64,000 nt of DNA, taken from positions 3,069,499 through 3,133,498 of the forward strand of contig NZ_FOJG01000001.1 of assembly GCF_900110835.1 (NCBI RefSeq), in the 5' to 3' direction. Origin of the DNA: Chitinophaga arvensicola. GTDB lineage: Bacteria; Bacteroidota; Bacteroidia; Chitinophagales; Chitinophagaceae. Within the stretch, counting starts at the first letter, position 1. Every line of letters begins with the position of its first letter. The notes under the pieces are model-generated. The model was not told the DNA's origin and searched no databases. It was given only the letters and a program-made list of their open reading frames with translations. This document shows positions 35,054-43,410 of the stretch, piece by piece. The position numbers were made by a program, and so were the translations under genes.

Positions 35054-36106
35054 TTAGAATCCTCTTTTATTCAGTTCTGCCTGGTATTTCCTGGCGTTTG
35101 TGAGATGCTCGGCATAGGTGGCTGCGAAAGCATGATAGCCGGAGAAATCGGCCCTGGCACAGAAATAAAGGTAATCTGTTTCCGGAGTATTCAGCACTGC
35201 ATTTAAAGTTTTTTCTGATGGCGTACAGATGGGTCCCGGCGGGAAACCTTCGTAGCGGTAGGTGTTATACGGTGAATCGAACAAGGTATGATTTTCCCGG
35301 ATGCGTTTCAATCCGAAGTCCTGCAACGCGAATTTCACAGTAGGATCGGCCTGGAGGCGCATTCCTTTGCGGTAGCGGTTGAGGTATACGCTGGCGATGA
35401 GTGGTTTCTCATCGTTTTTATTGCTTTCTTCTTCCACGATGGAACCGAGTATGGATACCTGGTTGATAGAGAGCCCCAGTTTTGAAGCTTTTTCCTTTCT
35501 TTCCGGTGTCCAGAATTCTTCCCTTTCCTTTTCCAGTTTTTTAAAGACGGCTTCTGCGCCGGTGTTCCAGTAAAACTCGAACGTATTCGGGATGATAGCG
35601 CACATAACGGTGTTGCTATCCAGGCCAAACTGGCGGAGATACACCTGATCTTTCATGAGGGAGCGGAGCACATTGGAGTCCGCTTCCAGGTTGTTGGATA
35701 TTTTTCTGACGAAATCGTCTTTGGTGCGCAGTTTATTGATCACCAGCACTACGGGTGTTTGTTTTCCGGAGCGCAGCATCCTGGCAATATCGAAGTTGCT
35801 CATTCCACGGGAGATCTTGTAACGGCCGGCTTTTACGCGGTTGGGATAGTCGAGTTGCTGTGCTACCCAGTTGAAGCTGTTCCGGTTGCGGATGATTCCC
35901 TGTTCTTCCAATCCGTCCAGTACATTGGAATAGGTGCTGTTGGTGTGTACATAAAAGTACTTACTGTCCCCGAATGCCTTGGTATTGGGGCCAAATACGC
36001 GGTAAGAGGTATATACCAGTGCTCCTGCGGCCAGACAACCGGCCATGACCAGTATCCGTCTTATCCAGACCGATTTTGTGCTGGAAGTTTTGCTTTTTTT
36101 AGCCAT
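35054..36106 (-). CDS. mltG: Endolytic murein transglycosylase MltG
   Basis: From the ATG at 36106 the protein is 350 aa (MAKKSKTSSTKSVW), with one membrane anchor at about 19-38. The YceG/MltG domain has the LysM-like part (STYSNVLDGLEEQGII) and the catalytic block ILGSIVEEESNKNDEK, where the Glu cluster includes the active-site residue, then NRYRKGMRLQADPTV and the Y-N-T-Y-R segment. It cleaves nascent glycan strands to end peptidoglycan polymerisation. An ATG 10 codons further up is less likely. It is followed by a YihY gene; a terminator lies between it and secG. Confidence 0.93.
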   Translation of the reverse strand: MAKKSKTSSTKSVWIRRILVMAGCLAAGALVYTSYRVFGPNTKAFGDSKYFYVHTNSTYSNVLDGLEEQGIIRNRNSFNWVAQQLDYPNRVKAGRYKISRGMSNFDIARMLRSGKQTPVVLVINKLRTKDDFVRKISNNLEADSNVLRSLMKDQVYLRQFGLDSNTVMCAIIPNTFEFYWNTGAEAVFKKLEKEREEFWTPERKEKASKLGLSINQVSILGSIVEEESNKNDEKPLIASVYLNRYRKGMRLQADPTVKFALQDFGLKRIRENHTLFDSPYNTYRYEGFPPGPICTPSEKTLNAVLNTPETDYLYFCARADFSGYHAFAATYAEHLTNARKYQAELNKRGF

Positions 36107-36182
36107 AGATAGTATTGGAAGTGACGAGTGGGGCAAAAGCGGGATCTGTCTGGTTTTTCAATATAGTCCGCTGGTTGCCATT

Positions 36183-36213
36183 AAAAAAAACCTCGCTTTT
36201 AACGGCGAGGTTT
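36183..36213 (-). terminator. Terminator after secG
   Basis: On the minus strand, a 9-bp stem AAACCTCGC/GCGAGGTTT with an 8-base loop is followed by a run of T residues. It separates the secG transcript from mltG. Confidence 0.85.
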
Positions 36214-36239
36214 CAAATATTATTATTCCGATAATGTTA

Positions 36240-36593
36240 TTACTTAGCCGGAGCTGGAGGCGGTGTGTTGCCTGCTGGTACGTTTACCGGAGTTGCAGGA
36301 GGCGCTATTGGCTGACCCGCAGAAGCTTTTTCTACAGCGCTGGGAGCAATCTGCTGTACTTTGCTGCCTTTACCGATAAAGAAAGGAGCAGTGAGGCATA
36401 ATATTGCAATCAGAGCGGCCAGTATCCAGGTACCTTTTTCTAATACGTCAGTTGTCTGACGCACCCCAATCACCTGATTTCCAACACCACCGAGGTTGCC
36501 GGAGAGTCCGCCACCTTTAGGGTTCTGGATCAGCACGAAGAAGCCTAACAACACACAGGCTAATATGATCAGGATACCAAAAATTATCAACAT
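36240..36593 (-). CDS. secG: Preprotein translocase subunit SecG
   Basis: The product is 117 aa with two membrane segments (about 3-22 and 57-76) separated by the diagnostic cytosolic loop LIQNPKGGGLSGNLGG. The C-terminal tail is a Pro/Ala-rich extension common in Bacteroidota SecG. It assists SecYE in protein export. It lies 5 bp after a TPR-like gene and before a strong terminator, so it closes the operon miaB / sigma-54 activator / lptE / this pair, an arrangement I know to be conserved in the phylum. Confidence 0.93.
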   Translation of the reverse strand: MLIIFGILIILACVLLGFFVLIQNPKGGGLSGNLGGVGNQVIGVRQTTDVLEKGTWILAALIAILCLTAPFFIGKGSKVQQIAPSAVEKASAGQPIAPPATPVNVPAGNTPPPAPAK

Positions 36594-36598
36594 AGAAA

Positions 36599-37876
36599 TT
36601 ACTGTTTATTTTTGTCTGTTTTTGACTTTAGTTCTAATATCTTTTGCGCAAAATAAGCGTTTTTGTCGGGATTAAGCAAACTTAATTTTTGATATATCTT
36701 AATCGCGTTTCCATACTGTTGCTGACGTACCCAGATTTCTGCGAGGGTTTCAGAAACAATATCATTGTTGAAAACGATGGAGTCCATGGCCATCTTCTCT
36801 ACGGTTTCAGATACTTCCGGTTCCTCGTCTTCCTCATAGATCCGGTGTAGCTGCTGGTGATACCAGTCTTTATTGGTTCTGCCGGCGAAGTTATCCTTCA
36901 TTTGCCGCAGCCAGGAGGTAAAGCTTTTCATTTCCGCCGCGCCCTGCTCGTTCAGATCATCTGCTTCTTCGGGATTTTTCAGTCTTTTGTAAGCAAAATA
37001 ATCATCGGTAAACAGGGGCTGGAACACCAGTTCCGTTTCCTCGTCAGCAGTAGCCATCGGGAATATTTTGATAGGCCCGGAGGTTTGTTCGGCATCTTCT
37101 GCCGGCGATGGCATTTCCACTGGTGGCGGCAGTACTTCTGCCGGTGTGGCCGGGGTAGTGTCCTCCGGTTCAAAATCCGCTACGGGCGCGGGTGCCACAG
37201 CTGTTTCTATTTCAGGGGGAGCCGGTAATTCTTCCGGTGCCAACTTCGTTTCGGGTGTGTAGTCCGCCACTATATCTGCTGCTGTGGCTTCTTCCAATAC
37301 AGATTCCGTTTCCGGTGCTGCTATAATGGCGTCCAATGCTATTGTTTCGGATTCCGTTGCTGTATGTATTACTTCCAATGCTATATTTTCTGCTTCCGGA
37401 GCGCTGGCTTCGGAAACGTTGTGATGGGCTGTTGTTGTGTGAGCCGGTATATCCGGGGCGAACGCCGCTTCCGGTGTATCCGGAATGACAGGTGCCGGTA
37501 TGATTTCCGGCGCCACAGGAGTTTCTTCTTCTGTGAGAACTGCTGCCGGGCTGCCGTTTTGCGGCAATCCGTTGTGTGCATCTACCGGAAGGGTATCTTC
37601 CGGAATAATGGCAGCCACCCGGTTTTCTACCACCTGCAATACCTGTTCTTCTGTGATCAGCTGCCAGGCGTAATGATGCTGATCTGCATAGAGCAGGGCT
37701 TTCTTTACTGCAGGATGTTGAAGATTCCCTGTTTGCTGGTATACTTTCCTTGCCAGCAACAGGCGGGCTGCAGAAAAATAGGGATGATCCGCCACCAGCT
37801 GCTCCATTGCCGCTTCATTTACCAACTGAAGGGAAGGTTGTAGAAACACATGTGCTATAATCCTGTTTGCCGTCAT
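36599..37876 (-). CDS. TPR-like protein with acidic Pro/Ala-rich linker
   Basis: This 425-aa protein has a helical N-terminal domain of about 85 residues (starting MTANRIIAHVFLQPS), a long low-complexity stretch rich in Ala, Glu, Pro and Thr (about residues 100-265), and a C-terminal helical part ending in a TPR-like pair (AEIWVRQQQYGNAIKIYQKL, DKNAYFAQKILELKSK). It has no signal peptide or catalytic motif. It lies between lptE and secG with small gaps, in a position occupied by a similar hypothetical protein in related genomes, so a role in envelope biogenesis or secretion is plausible but unproven. Confidence 0.75.
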   Translation of the reverse strand: MTANRIIAHVFLQPSLQLVNEAAMEQLVADHPYFSAARLLLARKVYQQTGNLQHPAVKKALLYADQHHYAWQLITEEQVLQVVENRVAAIIPEDTLPVDAHNGLPQNGSPAAVLTEEETPVAPEIIPAPVIPDTPEAAFAPDIPAHTTTAHHNVSEASAPEAENIALEVIHTATESETIALDAIIAAPETESVLEEATAADIVADYTPETKLAPEELPAPPEIETAVAPAPVADFEPEDTTPATPAEVLPPPVEMPSPAEDAEQTSGPIKIFPMATADEETELVFQPLFTDDYFAYKRLKNPEEADDLNEQGAAEMKSFTSWLRQMKDNFAGRTNKDWYHQQLHRIYEEDEEPEVSETVEKMAMDSIVFNNDIVSETLAEIWVRQQQYGNAIKIYQKLSLLNPDKNAYFAQKILELKSKTDKNKQ

Positions 37877-37909
37877 AGGTTGCTAATGTAATAAAAAATG
37901 AATTACGCA

Positions 37910-38431
37910 TTACCAGTTCGCAAAGGCCCTGTTGAAGATATCATCTGTGATACCCGGGATAATATTGGATTCCAACAGATTGTTTTCAACGGTACTGGGC
38001 AATTGGGAAGCCGGAAACTCCGCAGAACGGGAGAAAGATTGCGTAAATCCTTTTTTATCACCGATCCTTTTAATGAAGGTCACGTTTACAGTTACATTCA
38101 GCCTGGAGGTAGCTGCCTGATCCACATTGGTAACGGCGGCATTCGAGAAAGAGTAGCCTGTAATCGTAGCTTTGAACTCATAATCTGCCCTTGGTTCGGT
38201 TTCAACTACCTGGGTCAGACGAGTCTGGGAGGTAATTTTATCGCGGAGTTTCTGGGTCAGTTTCTGGCTTAAGGTCGGGTTATTGATGGGCGCCCTGTTT
38301 TCGATAAAGCGTACATTCACTGTATTGGCGCCTTGTTCGATACTGGCCCCGGTAGTGGAATACTTTACAGAACAACCTGCCAATACTGCCATAACGGCGA
38401 TGGCTATATATACTCTGATGTTGCTGATCAT
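37910..38431 (-). CDS. lptE: LptE-like LPS-assembly lipoprotein
   Basis: This 173-aa lipoprotein has lipobox VLAGCSVKY (Cys20). The mature part matches the Bacteroidota LptE family (LptE/RlpB-like alpha/beta sandwich): NTVNVRFIENRAPINNPTLSQ-type strand, KLTQKLRDKITSQT helix, then repeated beta strands. It would plug LptD in the outer membrane for lipopolysaccharide insertion. It lies 23 bp downstream of the sigma-54 activator gene, the usual neighbour. LptD is not in the window. Confidence 0.85.
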   Translation of the reverse strand: MISNIRVYIAIAVMAVLAGCSVKYSTTGASIEQGANTVNVRFIENRAPINNPTLSQKLTQKLRDKITSQTRLTQVVETEPRADYEFKATITGYSFSNAAVTNVDQAATSRLNVTVNVTFIKRIGDKKGFTQSFSRSAEFPASQLPSTVENNLLESNIIPGITDDIFNRAFANW

Positions 38432-38454
38432 TGTGGTGCTGATATTAAATTCGT

Positions 38455-39690
38455 TTATTCGGCGATGTTATATTCCTTGAGTTTGCGGTAAAGCGTTCTT
38501 TCAGAAATACCCAGGTCCAGCGCGGCATCCTTACGTTTGCCCTTATGTTTTTTCAGCGCTTTTACAATGAGTTCTTTCTCTTTGTCGGCAATAGACAAGG
38601 TTTCTTCTACTTCTTCGTGATGATCAATTTTGTTGTCCGATAAGATAATAGGCTGTGCATTATTCAAACCAGGACTGGCGGGTGTATTCATTTCTGAGGC
38701 TGCAGGATAACTGTGCAGCACGTGATTATCGGCATGATACTCCGCCGTATGCGCCATCGTCGGATTTTGCAGGATATCGAAGAACATCTTTTTTACTTCT
38801 GTTACATCTTTCTTCATGTCAAAGAAAAGTTTGTACAGAATATCTCTTTCACTGTTAAAGTCATTGCTCTGTTGCGGCGCTGCCAGCATAGGCAGGCGGT
38901 TTACTTCCGGCTGATCCGGCAGGAAACGTTTCAGGTCATTGGCCGTTACCAGTTTATCTGAAGATAGAACGGAAATCTGTTCTGCAATATTTTTCAGTTC
39001 ACGGATATTTCCTCTCCAGGGATAATTCACCAGGATATTACGGGCTTCTTCGTCCAGTTGTATCGAAGGTGTTTTATATTTTTCGGAGAAGTCTACCGAG
39101 AATTTTCTGAACAGCAAAGGAATATCTTCTTTACGGTCGCGCAGCGCCGGTACCCGGATAGGCACGGTGTTGAGACGGTAGTACAGATCTTCCCGGAACT
39201 TGCCCTGCTGGGTACGTTCCAGCAGATCGCGGTTGGTGGCCGCTACTACGCGTACATCTGTTTTCTGCACTTTGGAAGAACCTACGCGGATATATTCACC
39301 CGTTTCCAGTACACGCAGCAACCTTGCCTGCGTACCCATAGGCATCTCACCTATTTCATCCAGAAAAATGGTTCCTCCGTTCACCGTTTCAAAATATCCT
39401 TTCCGGCTGTCTACCGCGCCGGTGAAAGATCCTTTCTCATGACCGAATAATTCGGAGTCGATGGTGCCTTCAGGAATGGCGCCGCAGTTAACGGCTATAA
39501 ATGGATTATGCTTACGGGCGCTCAGTGCATGAATGATCTGAGAAAATACTTCTTTACCAACACCGCTTTCCCCGTTAATGAGTACCGTGAGATCAGTATT
39601 GGCCACCTGAACAGCCACCTGCAATGCGTAATTGAGTGCGGGACTACTACCAATAATGCCAAACCTGTTTTTTATAGCCTGTATGTCCAT
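38455..39690 (-). CDS. Sigma-54-dependent transcriptional activator
   Basis: This 411-aa enhancer-binding protein has no N-terminal receiver or GAF domain. It consists of an AAA+ domain from residue 10 (Walker A GESGVGKE at 40-47, GSFTGA loop at 87-92, Walker B FLDE at 109-112), a linker and a Fis-type helix-turn-helix at the C terminus (GKRKDAALDLGISERTLYRK). It remodels RpoN-polymerase at -24/-12 promoters. The sigma-54-contacting loop reads GSFTGA rather than GAFTGA. The gene lies between miaB and lptE, as in many Bacteroidota, and may regulate envelope genes. No input domain is visible, so a partner may control its activity. Confidence 0.92.
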   Translation of the reverse strand: MDIQAIKNRFGIIGSSPALNYALQVAVQVANTDLTVLINGESGVGKEVFSQIIHALSARKHNPFIAVNCGAIPEGTIDSELFGHEKGSFTGAVDSRKGYFETVNGGTIFLDEIGEMPMGTQARLLRVLETGEYIRVGSSKVQKTDVRVVAATNRDLLERTQQGKFREDLYYRLNTVPIRVPALRDRKEDIPLLFRKFSVDFSEKYKTPSIQLDEEARNILVNYPWRGNIRELKNIAEQISVLSSDKLVTANDLKRFLPDQPEVNRLPMLAAPQQSNDFNSERDILYKLFFDMKKDVTEVKKMFFDILQNPTMAHTAEYHADNHVLHSYPAASEMNTPASPGLNNAQPIILSDNKIDHHEEVEETLSIADKEKELIVKALKKHKGKRKDAALDLGISERTLYRKLKEYNIAE

Positions 39691-39731
39691 AAGCGGTTAT
39701 TCGAATGTTTGATGATTTAAATTAGTGGCTG

Positions 39732-41144
39732 TTATACCACTGCTTTTCCTATTAAAGTGCCCGATGTGCAACTTTCTATCTTCACCATAACGTAATCACC
39801 CTTTTTAAAGTTTTCTTTCGGAAAAACGATTACCTTATTCTGATCATTGCGGCCAAAGAGCTGTTCTTCGGAACGCTTGGAAGTACCTTCTACCAGTACT
39901 TTAAAGGTTTTACCTACTTCCAGCAACATGTTTTCCTGTACAATGTTACGGTGTTGTTCCACTATTTCCGCCAGCCTTCTTTTCTTCACGTCTTCCGGAA
40001 TATCATCGGTGTAGCGGCGTTCCGCCAGCGTACCGGGACGCTCGGAATAGAAGTACATATAGGCCAGGTCGTAGCGGGTTTGTGCCATCAGGGTCATTGT
40101 TTCCTGGTGATCTTCTTCCGTTTCCGTACAGAAACCGGTGATGATATCAGTAGACAAGCCACAGTCGGGGAGCAGCTCACGGATACGCGCTACCTTTTTA
40201 ATATACCATTCGCGGGTATAGGTGCGGTTCATGAGTTGTAAGATCCTGGAACTGCCGCTTTGTACGGGCAGGTGAATATAGTTACAGATGTTATCGTACT
40301 TCATCATAATGAAAAGTACCTCATCTGTGATATCTTTTGGATGGGAGGTGCTGAAACGTACTCTCAGCAAAGGATTGATAAGGGCTACTTTTTCAAGCAG
40401 CATCGCAAAAGTGATGGTTTCACTGCCATCGTCGCTGGTCCAGTAGTAAGAGTCTACGTTCTGGCCCAGGAGGGTCACTTCGCGGTAGCCGTTGGTAAAC
40501 AGCTCGGCGGCTTCCCTGACAACAGAATATGCATCGCGGCTGCGTTCACGGCCACGGGTAAACGGTACTACGCAGAAGGAACACATATTATTACATCCCC
40601 GCATAATGGATACAAAGGACGTAACACCGTTGTTATCCAGTCGCACCGGACTGATATCGCCATAGGTTTCTTCGCGGCTCAGCAATACATTCACCGATTT
40701 CTGTCCGCCGCCGGCTTCTGCTATCAGTGCTGGAAGACTGCGGTAAGCATCCGGACCCACTACCAGGTCCACCAATTTTTCTTCTTCCAGCAGTTTGCCT
40801 TTAATACGCTCGGCCATACAGCCTAAAACGCCCACCAGCATACCAGGGGTCTGCTGTTTTATTTTTCTGAATTCAGTTAAACGTTTACGGACGGTCTGCT
40901 CTGCTTTTTCGCGGATAGAGCAGGTATTCAGGAGGATCAGACTGGCTTCTTCGGCATTGCGGGTAGGGCCGTAGCCTTCTTCTCCGAGGATAGAAGCTAC
41001 GATTTCACTATCGTTGAAATTCATGGCGCAGCCATAACTTTCGATGTAGAATTTTTTAGTATATGTTTGGGTGCCAGTCGTTTCAGGAGCAAAAGCTTCT
41101 CCCTGGCGACTTTCATCATGCACTTTGGTATCCAGATCAAGCAT
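39732..41144 (-). CDS. miaB: tRNA-2-methylthio-N6-isopentenyladenosine synthase MiaB
   Basis: From the ATG at 41144 the enzyme is 470 aa. The frame extends 31 codons further up, but a -7 box at 41166-41173 lies inside that extension and the extra residues are not MiaB-like. It carries the N-terminal UPF0004 domain ([14 protein letters not shown]), the radical-SAM cluster motif [11 protein letters not shown] (C-x3-C-x2-C) and a C-terminal TRAM domain. It adds a methylthio group to i6A37 of tRNAs reading UNN codons. It heads the miaB / sigma-54 / lptE / secG run, 41 bp before the activator gene. Confidence 0.97.
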   Translation of the reverse strand: MLDLDTKVHDESRQGEAFAPETTGTQTYTKKFYIESYGCAMNFNDSEIVASILGEEGYGPTRNAEEASLILLNTCSIREKAEQTVRKRLTEFRKIKQQTPGMLVGVLGCMAERIKGKLLEEEKLVDLVVGPDAYRSLPALIAEAGGGQKSVNVLLSREETYGDISPVRLDNNGVTSFVSIMRGCNNMCSFCVVPFTRGRERSRDAYSVVREAAELFTNGYREVTLLGQNVDSYYWTSDDGSETITFAMLLEKVALINPLLRVRFSTSHPKDITDEVLFIMMKYDNICNYIHLPVQSGSSRILQLMNRTYTREWYIKKVARIRELLPDCGLSTDIITGFCTETEEDHQETMTLMAQTRYDLAYMYFYSERPGTLAERRYTDDIPEDVKKRRLAEIVEQHRNIVQENMLLEVGKTFKVLVEGTSKRSEEQLFGRNDQNKVIVFPKENFKKGDYVMVKIESCTSGTLIGKAVV

Positions 41145-41165
41145 CCTGACAAAAATTTTGGAAGG

Positions 41166-41173
41166 CAAAAATA
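41166..41173 (-). promoter_or_regulatory. miaB -7 box TATTTTTG
   Basis: This perfect TAnnTTTG followed by CC lies 21 bases ahead of the ATG at 41144. It supports the shorter MiaB start. Confidence 0.5.
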
Positions 41174-41317
41174 GGTAATAAAAACAACAAAATGACAGAA
41201 TGGCAGAAAATAGTATTTCCGGATCCTTAATGTTCATTTACAGCATTTGTTTTAGCACAATGCTATATGAAAGAACATTAAAAACCCGGAAATAAACCGG
41301 AAAGGCCGGCTAAAGAT

Positions 41318-41824
41318 TTATGCTGTCTTTACACCCAGCTTTTTCGCAATCCAGCTATCTTTCAGCGGTTGCAGCCATTGGGTATCCAGTTCCTGCCTGG
41401 TTAACACCGTATTATTCAGGTAAACCGTATTTTCATCGATGTAGCCTTTTTCAAGGGCATAGGCCACCTGGGCCATGGGTAATAGTTGTACTTTATCTTT
41501 TACAATAAAGCCCAGCAGGAGGCGATCAAACATATTTACCTCATACTGTTTTTCGATACTCTTGATAATCCGAACGGAACTATCTGTGCTGCAGCCACTT
41601 ACAGTCGTCTGCGATTCATCGGCCATCAAAACAATTACCTGGTTCAGCACTACCTGTCCCCAGCCTTTTACCGGTGCGCCGTGGGCGTTCCATTGTGCTG
41701 TGAACTGGTGCAGTTGTTCATTGATTTCCAGTATCTCCTGTTCATTGAATGGTCTGTTGCTCTGGTATATCCAAACCCTGGAGGCGGGAGAAAAGCCTGA
41801 AGGGAAGATGTTGCTGGTATTCAT
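41318..41824 (-). CDS. Conserved Bacteroidota protein of unknown function
   Basis: This 168-aa cytoplasmic protein has the start RVWIYQSNRPFNEQE and a central Cys in the conserved-looking SGCSTDSSVRIIKSIE segment. Proteins like this are often labelled ABC transporter ATPase in databases, but I see no Walker motif, so that label is unjustified. It follows the CCG Fe-S gene by 23 bp and precedes miaB, an arrangement that I believe recurs in this phylum. No function can be assigned. Confidence 0.75.
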   Translation of the reverse strand: MNTSNIFPSGFSPASRVWIYQSNRPFNEQEILEINEQLHQFTAQWNAHGAPVKGWGQVVLNQVIVLMADESQTTVSGCSTDSSVRIIKSIEKQYEVNMFDRLLLGFIVKDKVQLLPMAQVAYALEKGYIDENTVYLNNTVLTRQELDTQWLQPLKDSWIAKKLGVKTA

Positions 41825-41847
41825 GTCACAAATTTAGGTAAATGGAT

Positions 41848-42627
41848 TCATTTCATACTCGCCGCAATTAATTCTGCCAGATCCAGCACCTGTACGGAGT
41901 CTTCTTTCCCGGCTTCTTTTACGCCGTCTGTAAGCATGGTCATACAGAACGGGCAATTAGAGGCAATCACAGCGGCCCCGGTAGCCACGGCTTCATGGCC
42001 GCGTTCGAAATTGATCCGGGTGCTGCCCTTTTCTTCTTCCTTAAACATCTGCGCGCCACCGGCGCCACAGCAAAGCCCCTTACTTTTACAACGCTTCATT
42101 TCCACCAGCTCCGCATCGAGGGTTTCCAGTACTTTGCGGGGAGCTTCATATATATTATTGGCACGACCAAGGTAGCAGGAATCGTGGTAAGTGATCTTTT
42201 TACCTTTGAAAGAGCCGCCTTCCTGCATTTTTATCTTGCCTTCATCTATCAGCGATTGCAGGAAAGTGGTATGATGGATCACTTCATAGTTACCACCCAA
42301 TGCAGGGTATTCGTTTTTCAACGTATTAAAACAATGCGGGCAGGCAGTAACAATCTTCTGTACGGCGTACATATTCATTAACTGTATGTTGTTCTGTGCC
42401 ATCATCTGGAAGATGAACTCATTACCAGCTCTCCTCGCAGGATCTCCGGTGCAGCTTTCCTCTTTTCCCAGTATCGCAAAACGGACACCCACTTTATCCA
42501 GGATAGTCGCAAAGGCCCGGGTGATCTTCTGGGCACGCTGATCAAAACTCCCTGCACATCCTACCCAGAAAAGTACTTCCGGGGTTTCACCGTTTGCGGC
42601 ATATTCTGCCATTGTCTTAATATGCAT
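41848..42627 (-). CDS. CCG-domain Fe-S protein (heterodisulfide-reductase subunit B-like)
   Basis: The product is 259 aa from the ATG at 42627; an ATG five codons in is also possible. It has two CCG-type cysteine-rich motifs: ACPHCFNTLK with YHDSCYLGRAN, and KGLCCGAGGAQMF with ASNCPFCMTM, plus VGCAGSFD near the start. These bind a non-cubane Fe-S cluster or act at the CoM-S-S-CoB-like site in HdrB/GlpC/LutA-like proteins. It probably accepts electrons from a membrane Fe-S partner. In related genomes that partner is encoded directly upstream; here it lies at 46392-47705, beyond the inserted iron module. Confidence 0.9.
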   Translation of the reverse strand: MHIKTMAEYAANGETPEVLFWVGCAGSFDQRAQKITRAFATILDKVGVRFAILGKEESCTGDPARRAGNEFIFQMMAQNNIQLMNMYAVQKIVTACPHCFNTLKNEYPALGGNYEVIHHTTFLQSLIDEGKIKMQEGGSFKGKKITYHDSCYLGRANNIYEAPRKVLETLDAELVEMKRCKSKGLCCGAGGAQMFKEEEKGSTRINFERGHEAVATGAAVIASNCPFCMTMLTDGVKEAGKEDSVQVLDLAELIAASMK

Positions 42628-42654
42628 CTTTGATTTTTTAATTAATACCTAAAA

Positions 42655-42670
42655 TGATTGCATGCAATCA
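42655..42670. promoter_or_regulatory. 16-bp perfect palindrome TGATTGCATGCAATCA
   Basis: This perfect dyad lies 28 bp before the ATG of the CCG Fe-S gene (42627), where an operator of a dimeric repressor would be expected. The regulator is unknown. Confidence 0.45.
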
Positions 42671-42865
42671 AATGAAAAGCCGAAAAGTTATGCAACTGTC
42701 TAATATTCCGGGTGTATCCTTTGAATTCCGACACCTGCCTGTTTCTTATATCTTTAAGACGAATTCAATATAAAGATAAAAAACAGAACTGCACAAATTT
42801 TAAATCATTCATCGCCCCGTCCCGCAACGTGATTTTTCACCCTGACGCTCAAACGTAATTGTCCC

Positions 42866-42884
42866 GATAAATGAAACTATTATC
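42866..42884. promoter_or_regulatory. Fur-box-like site before the iron module
   Basis: A 19-bp stretch with arms GATAA and TTATC matches the classical Fur box at 13 of 19 positions, including all ten arm positions. It lies 35 bp upstream of the -7 box at 42919. This fits iron control of the module but is not proof. Confidence 0.4.
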
Positions 42885-42918
42885 ACGATCATCATTTTAA
42901 CTTCCCCCTTATTAATAA

Positions 42919-42926
42919 TAATTTTG
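42919..42926 (+). promoter_or_regulatory. -7 box TAATTTTG of the iron module
   Basis: This perfect TAnnTTTG overlaps the TTG that would otherwise be the first start codon of the small Cys-rich gene. It favours a later start at the GTG at 42942. Confidence 0.45.
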
Positions 42927-42941
42927 ACCTCAAAAAAAAGG

Positions 42942-43322
42942 GTGTCATTTCTTAAATCAATAACAGTACTTTTTCTAATGATAGCGTTGATGACGCAATC
43001 ATTCAGCCGGGTATTTATTGTTGTTGATTACTACGCCAATACCAGCGCTTTTGCAGAGAAATGTGAGAATAAAGCCCGTCCGTCTATGCATTGCAACGGA
43101 AAATGCCAGATGATGAAAAGGCTGAAACAGGAAGACAACAGAGATAATAAATCTCCCGATAAAAAAAGTGATAACAGGTATGAACTGATTACCTGTAACG
43201 ATGCTTCTTTTAAATTAAATATACCCATACCCGTTATTACCACTAAAATACATTTTGTGGAGAATAACAGCGCTGTCTTTAAAATGCCCCGCACCTGCTT
43301 CCATCCTCCTTCCTGTAGCTAA
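42942..43322 (+). CDS. Small Cys/His-rich exported or membrane-anchored protein
   Basis: The product is 126 aa if started at the GTG at 42942, or 132 aa from a TTG at 42924, which is part of a -7 box. A hydrophobic segment (ITVLFLMIALMTQSF) acts as signal or anchor. The rest carries six cysteines, including HCNGKCQMMKR, plus Met and His residues and a highly charged stretch (KQEDNRDNKSPDKKSDNR). It ends CFHPPSCS. Similar small proteins occur near TonB receptors in Bacteroidota; a metal-binding or metal-sensing role is plausible. It is the first gene of the iron module, 88 bp before the DJ-1-like gene. Confidence 0.6.
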   Translation: MSFLKSITVLFLMIALMTQSFSRVFIVVDYYANTSAFAEKCENKARPSMHCNGKCQMMKRLKQEDNRDNKSPDKKSDNRYELITCNDASFKLNIPIPVITTKIHFVENNSAVFKMPRTCFHPPSCS

Positions 43323-43410
43323 CTATTCCGCTGATGCTGACCTGAAAAAATAATTGCTGGTATTCTTTATTAAGATACCTGTCGTCTTTTCCATTTCATA
43401 ATTGTAAATA

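Larger units (their letters stand above)
42628..42941. other. Regulatory intergenic region between the CCG gene and the iron module
   Basis: The region is AT-rich without an ORF. It holds the 16-bp palindrome at 42655, an inverted repeat TATCTTTA/TAAAGATA at 42749-42778, the Fur-like site at 42866 and the -7 box at 42919. Confidence 0.55.

Noticed and set aside
41145-41237. Longer MiaB start at 41237
   Set aside because: The added residues are hydrophobic and unlike MiaB, and a -7 box lies inside them.
41318-41824. Labelling the 168-aa protein as an ABC transporter ATPase
   Set aside because: It has no Walker A, Walker B or signature motif.
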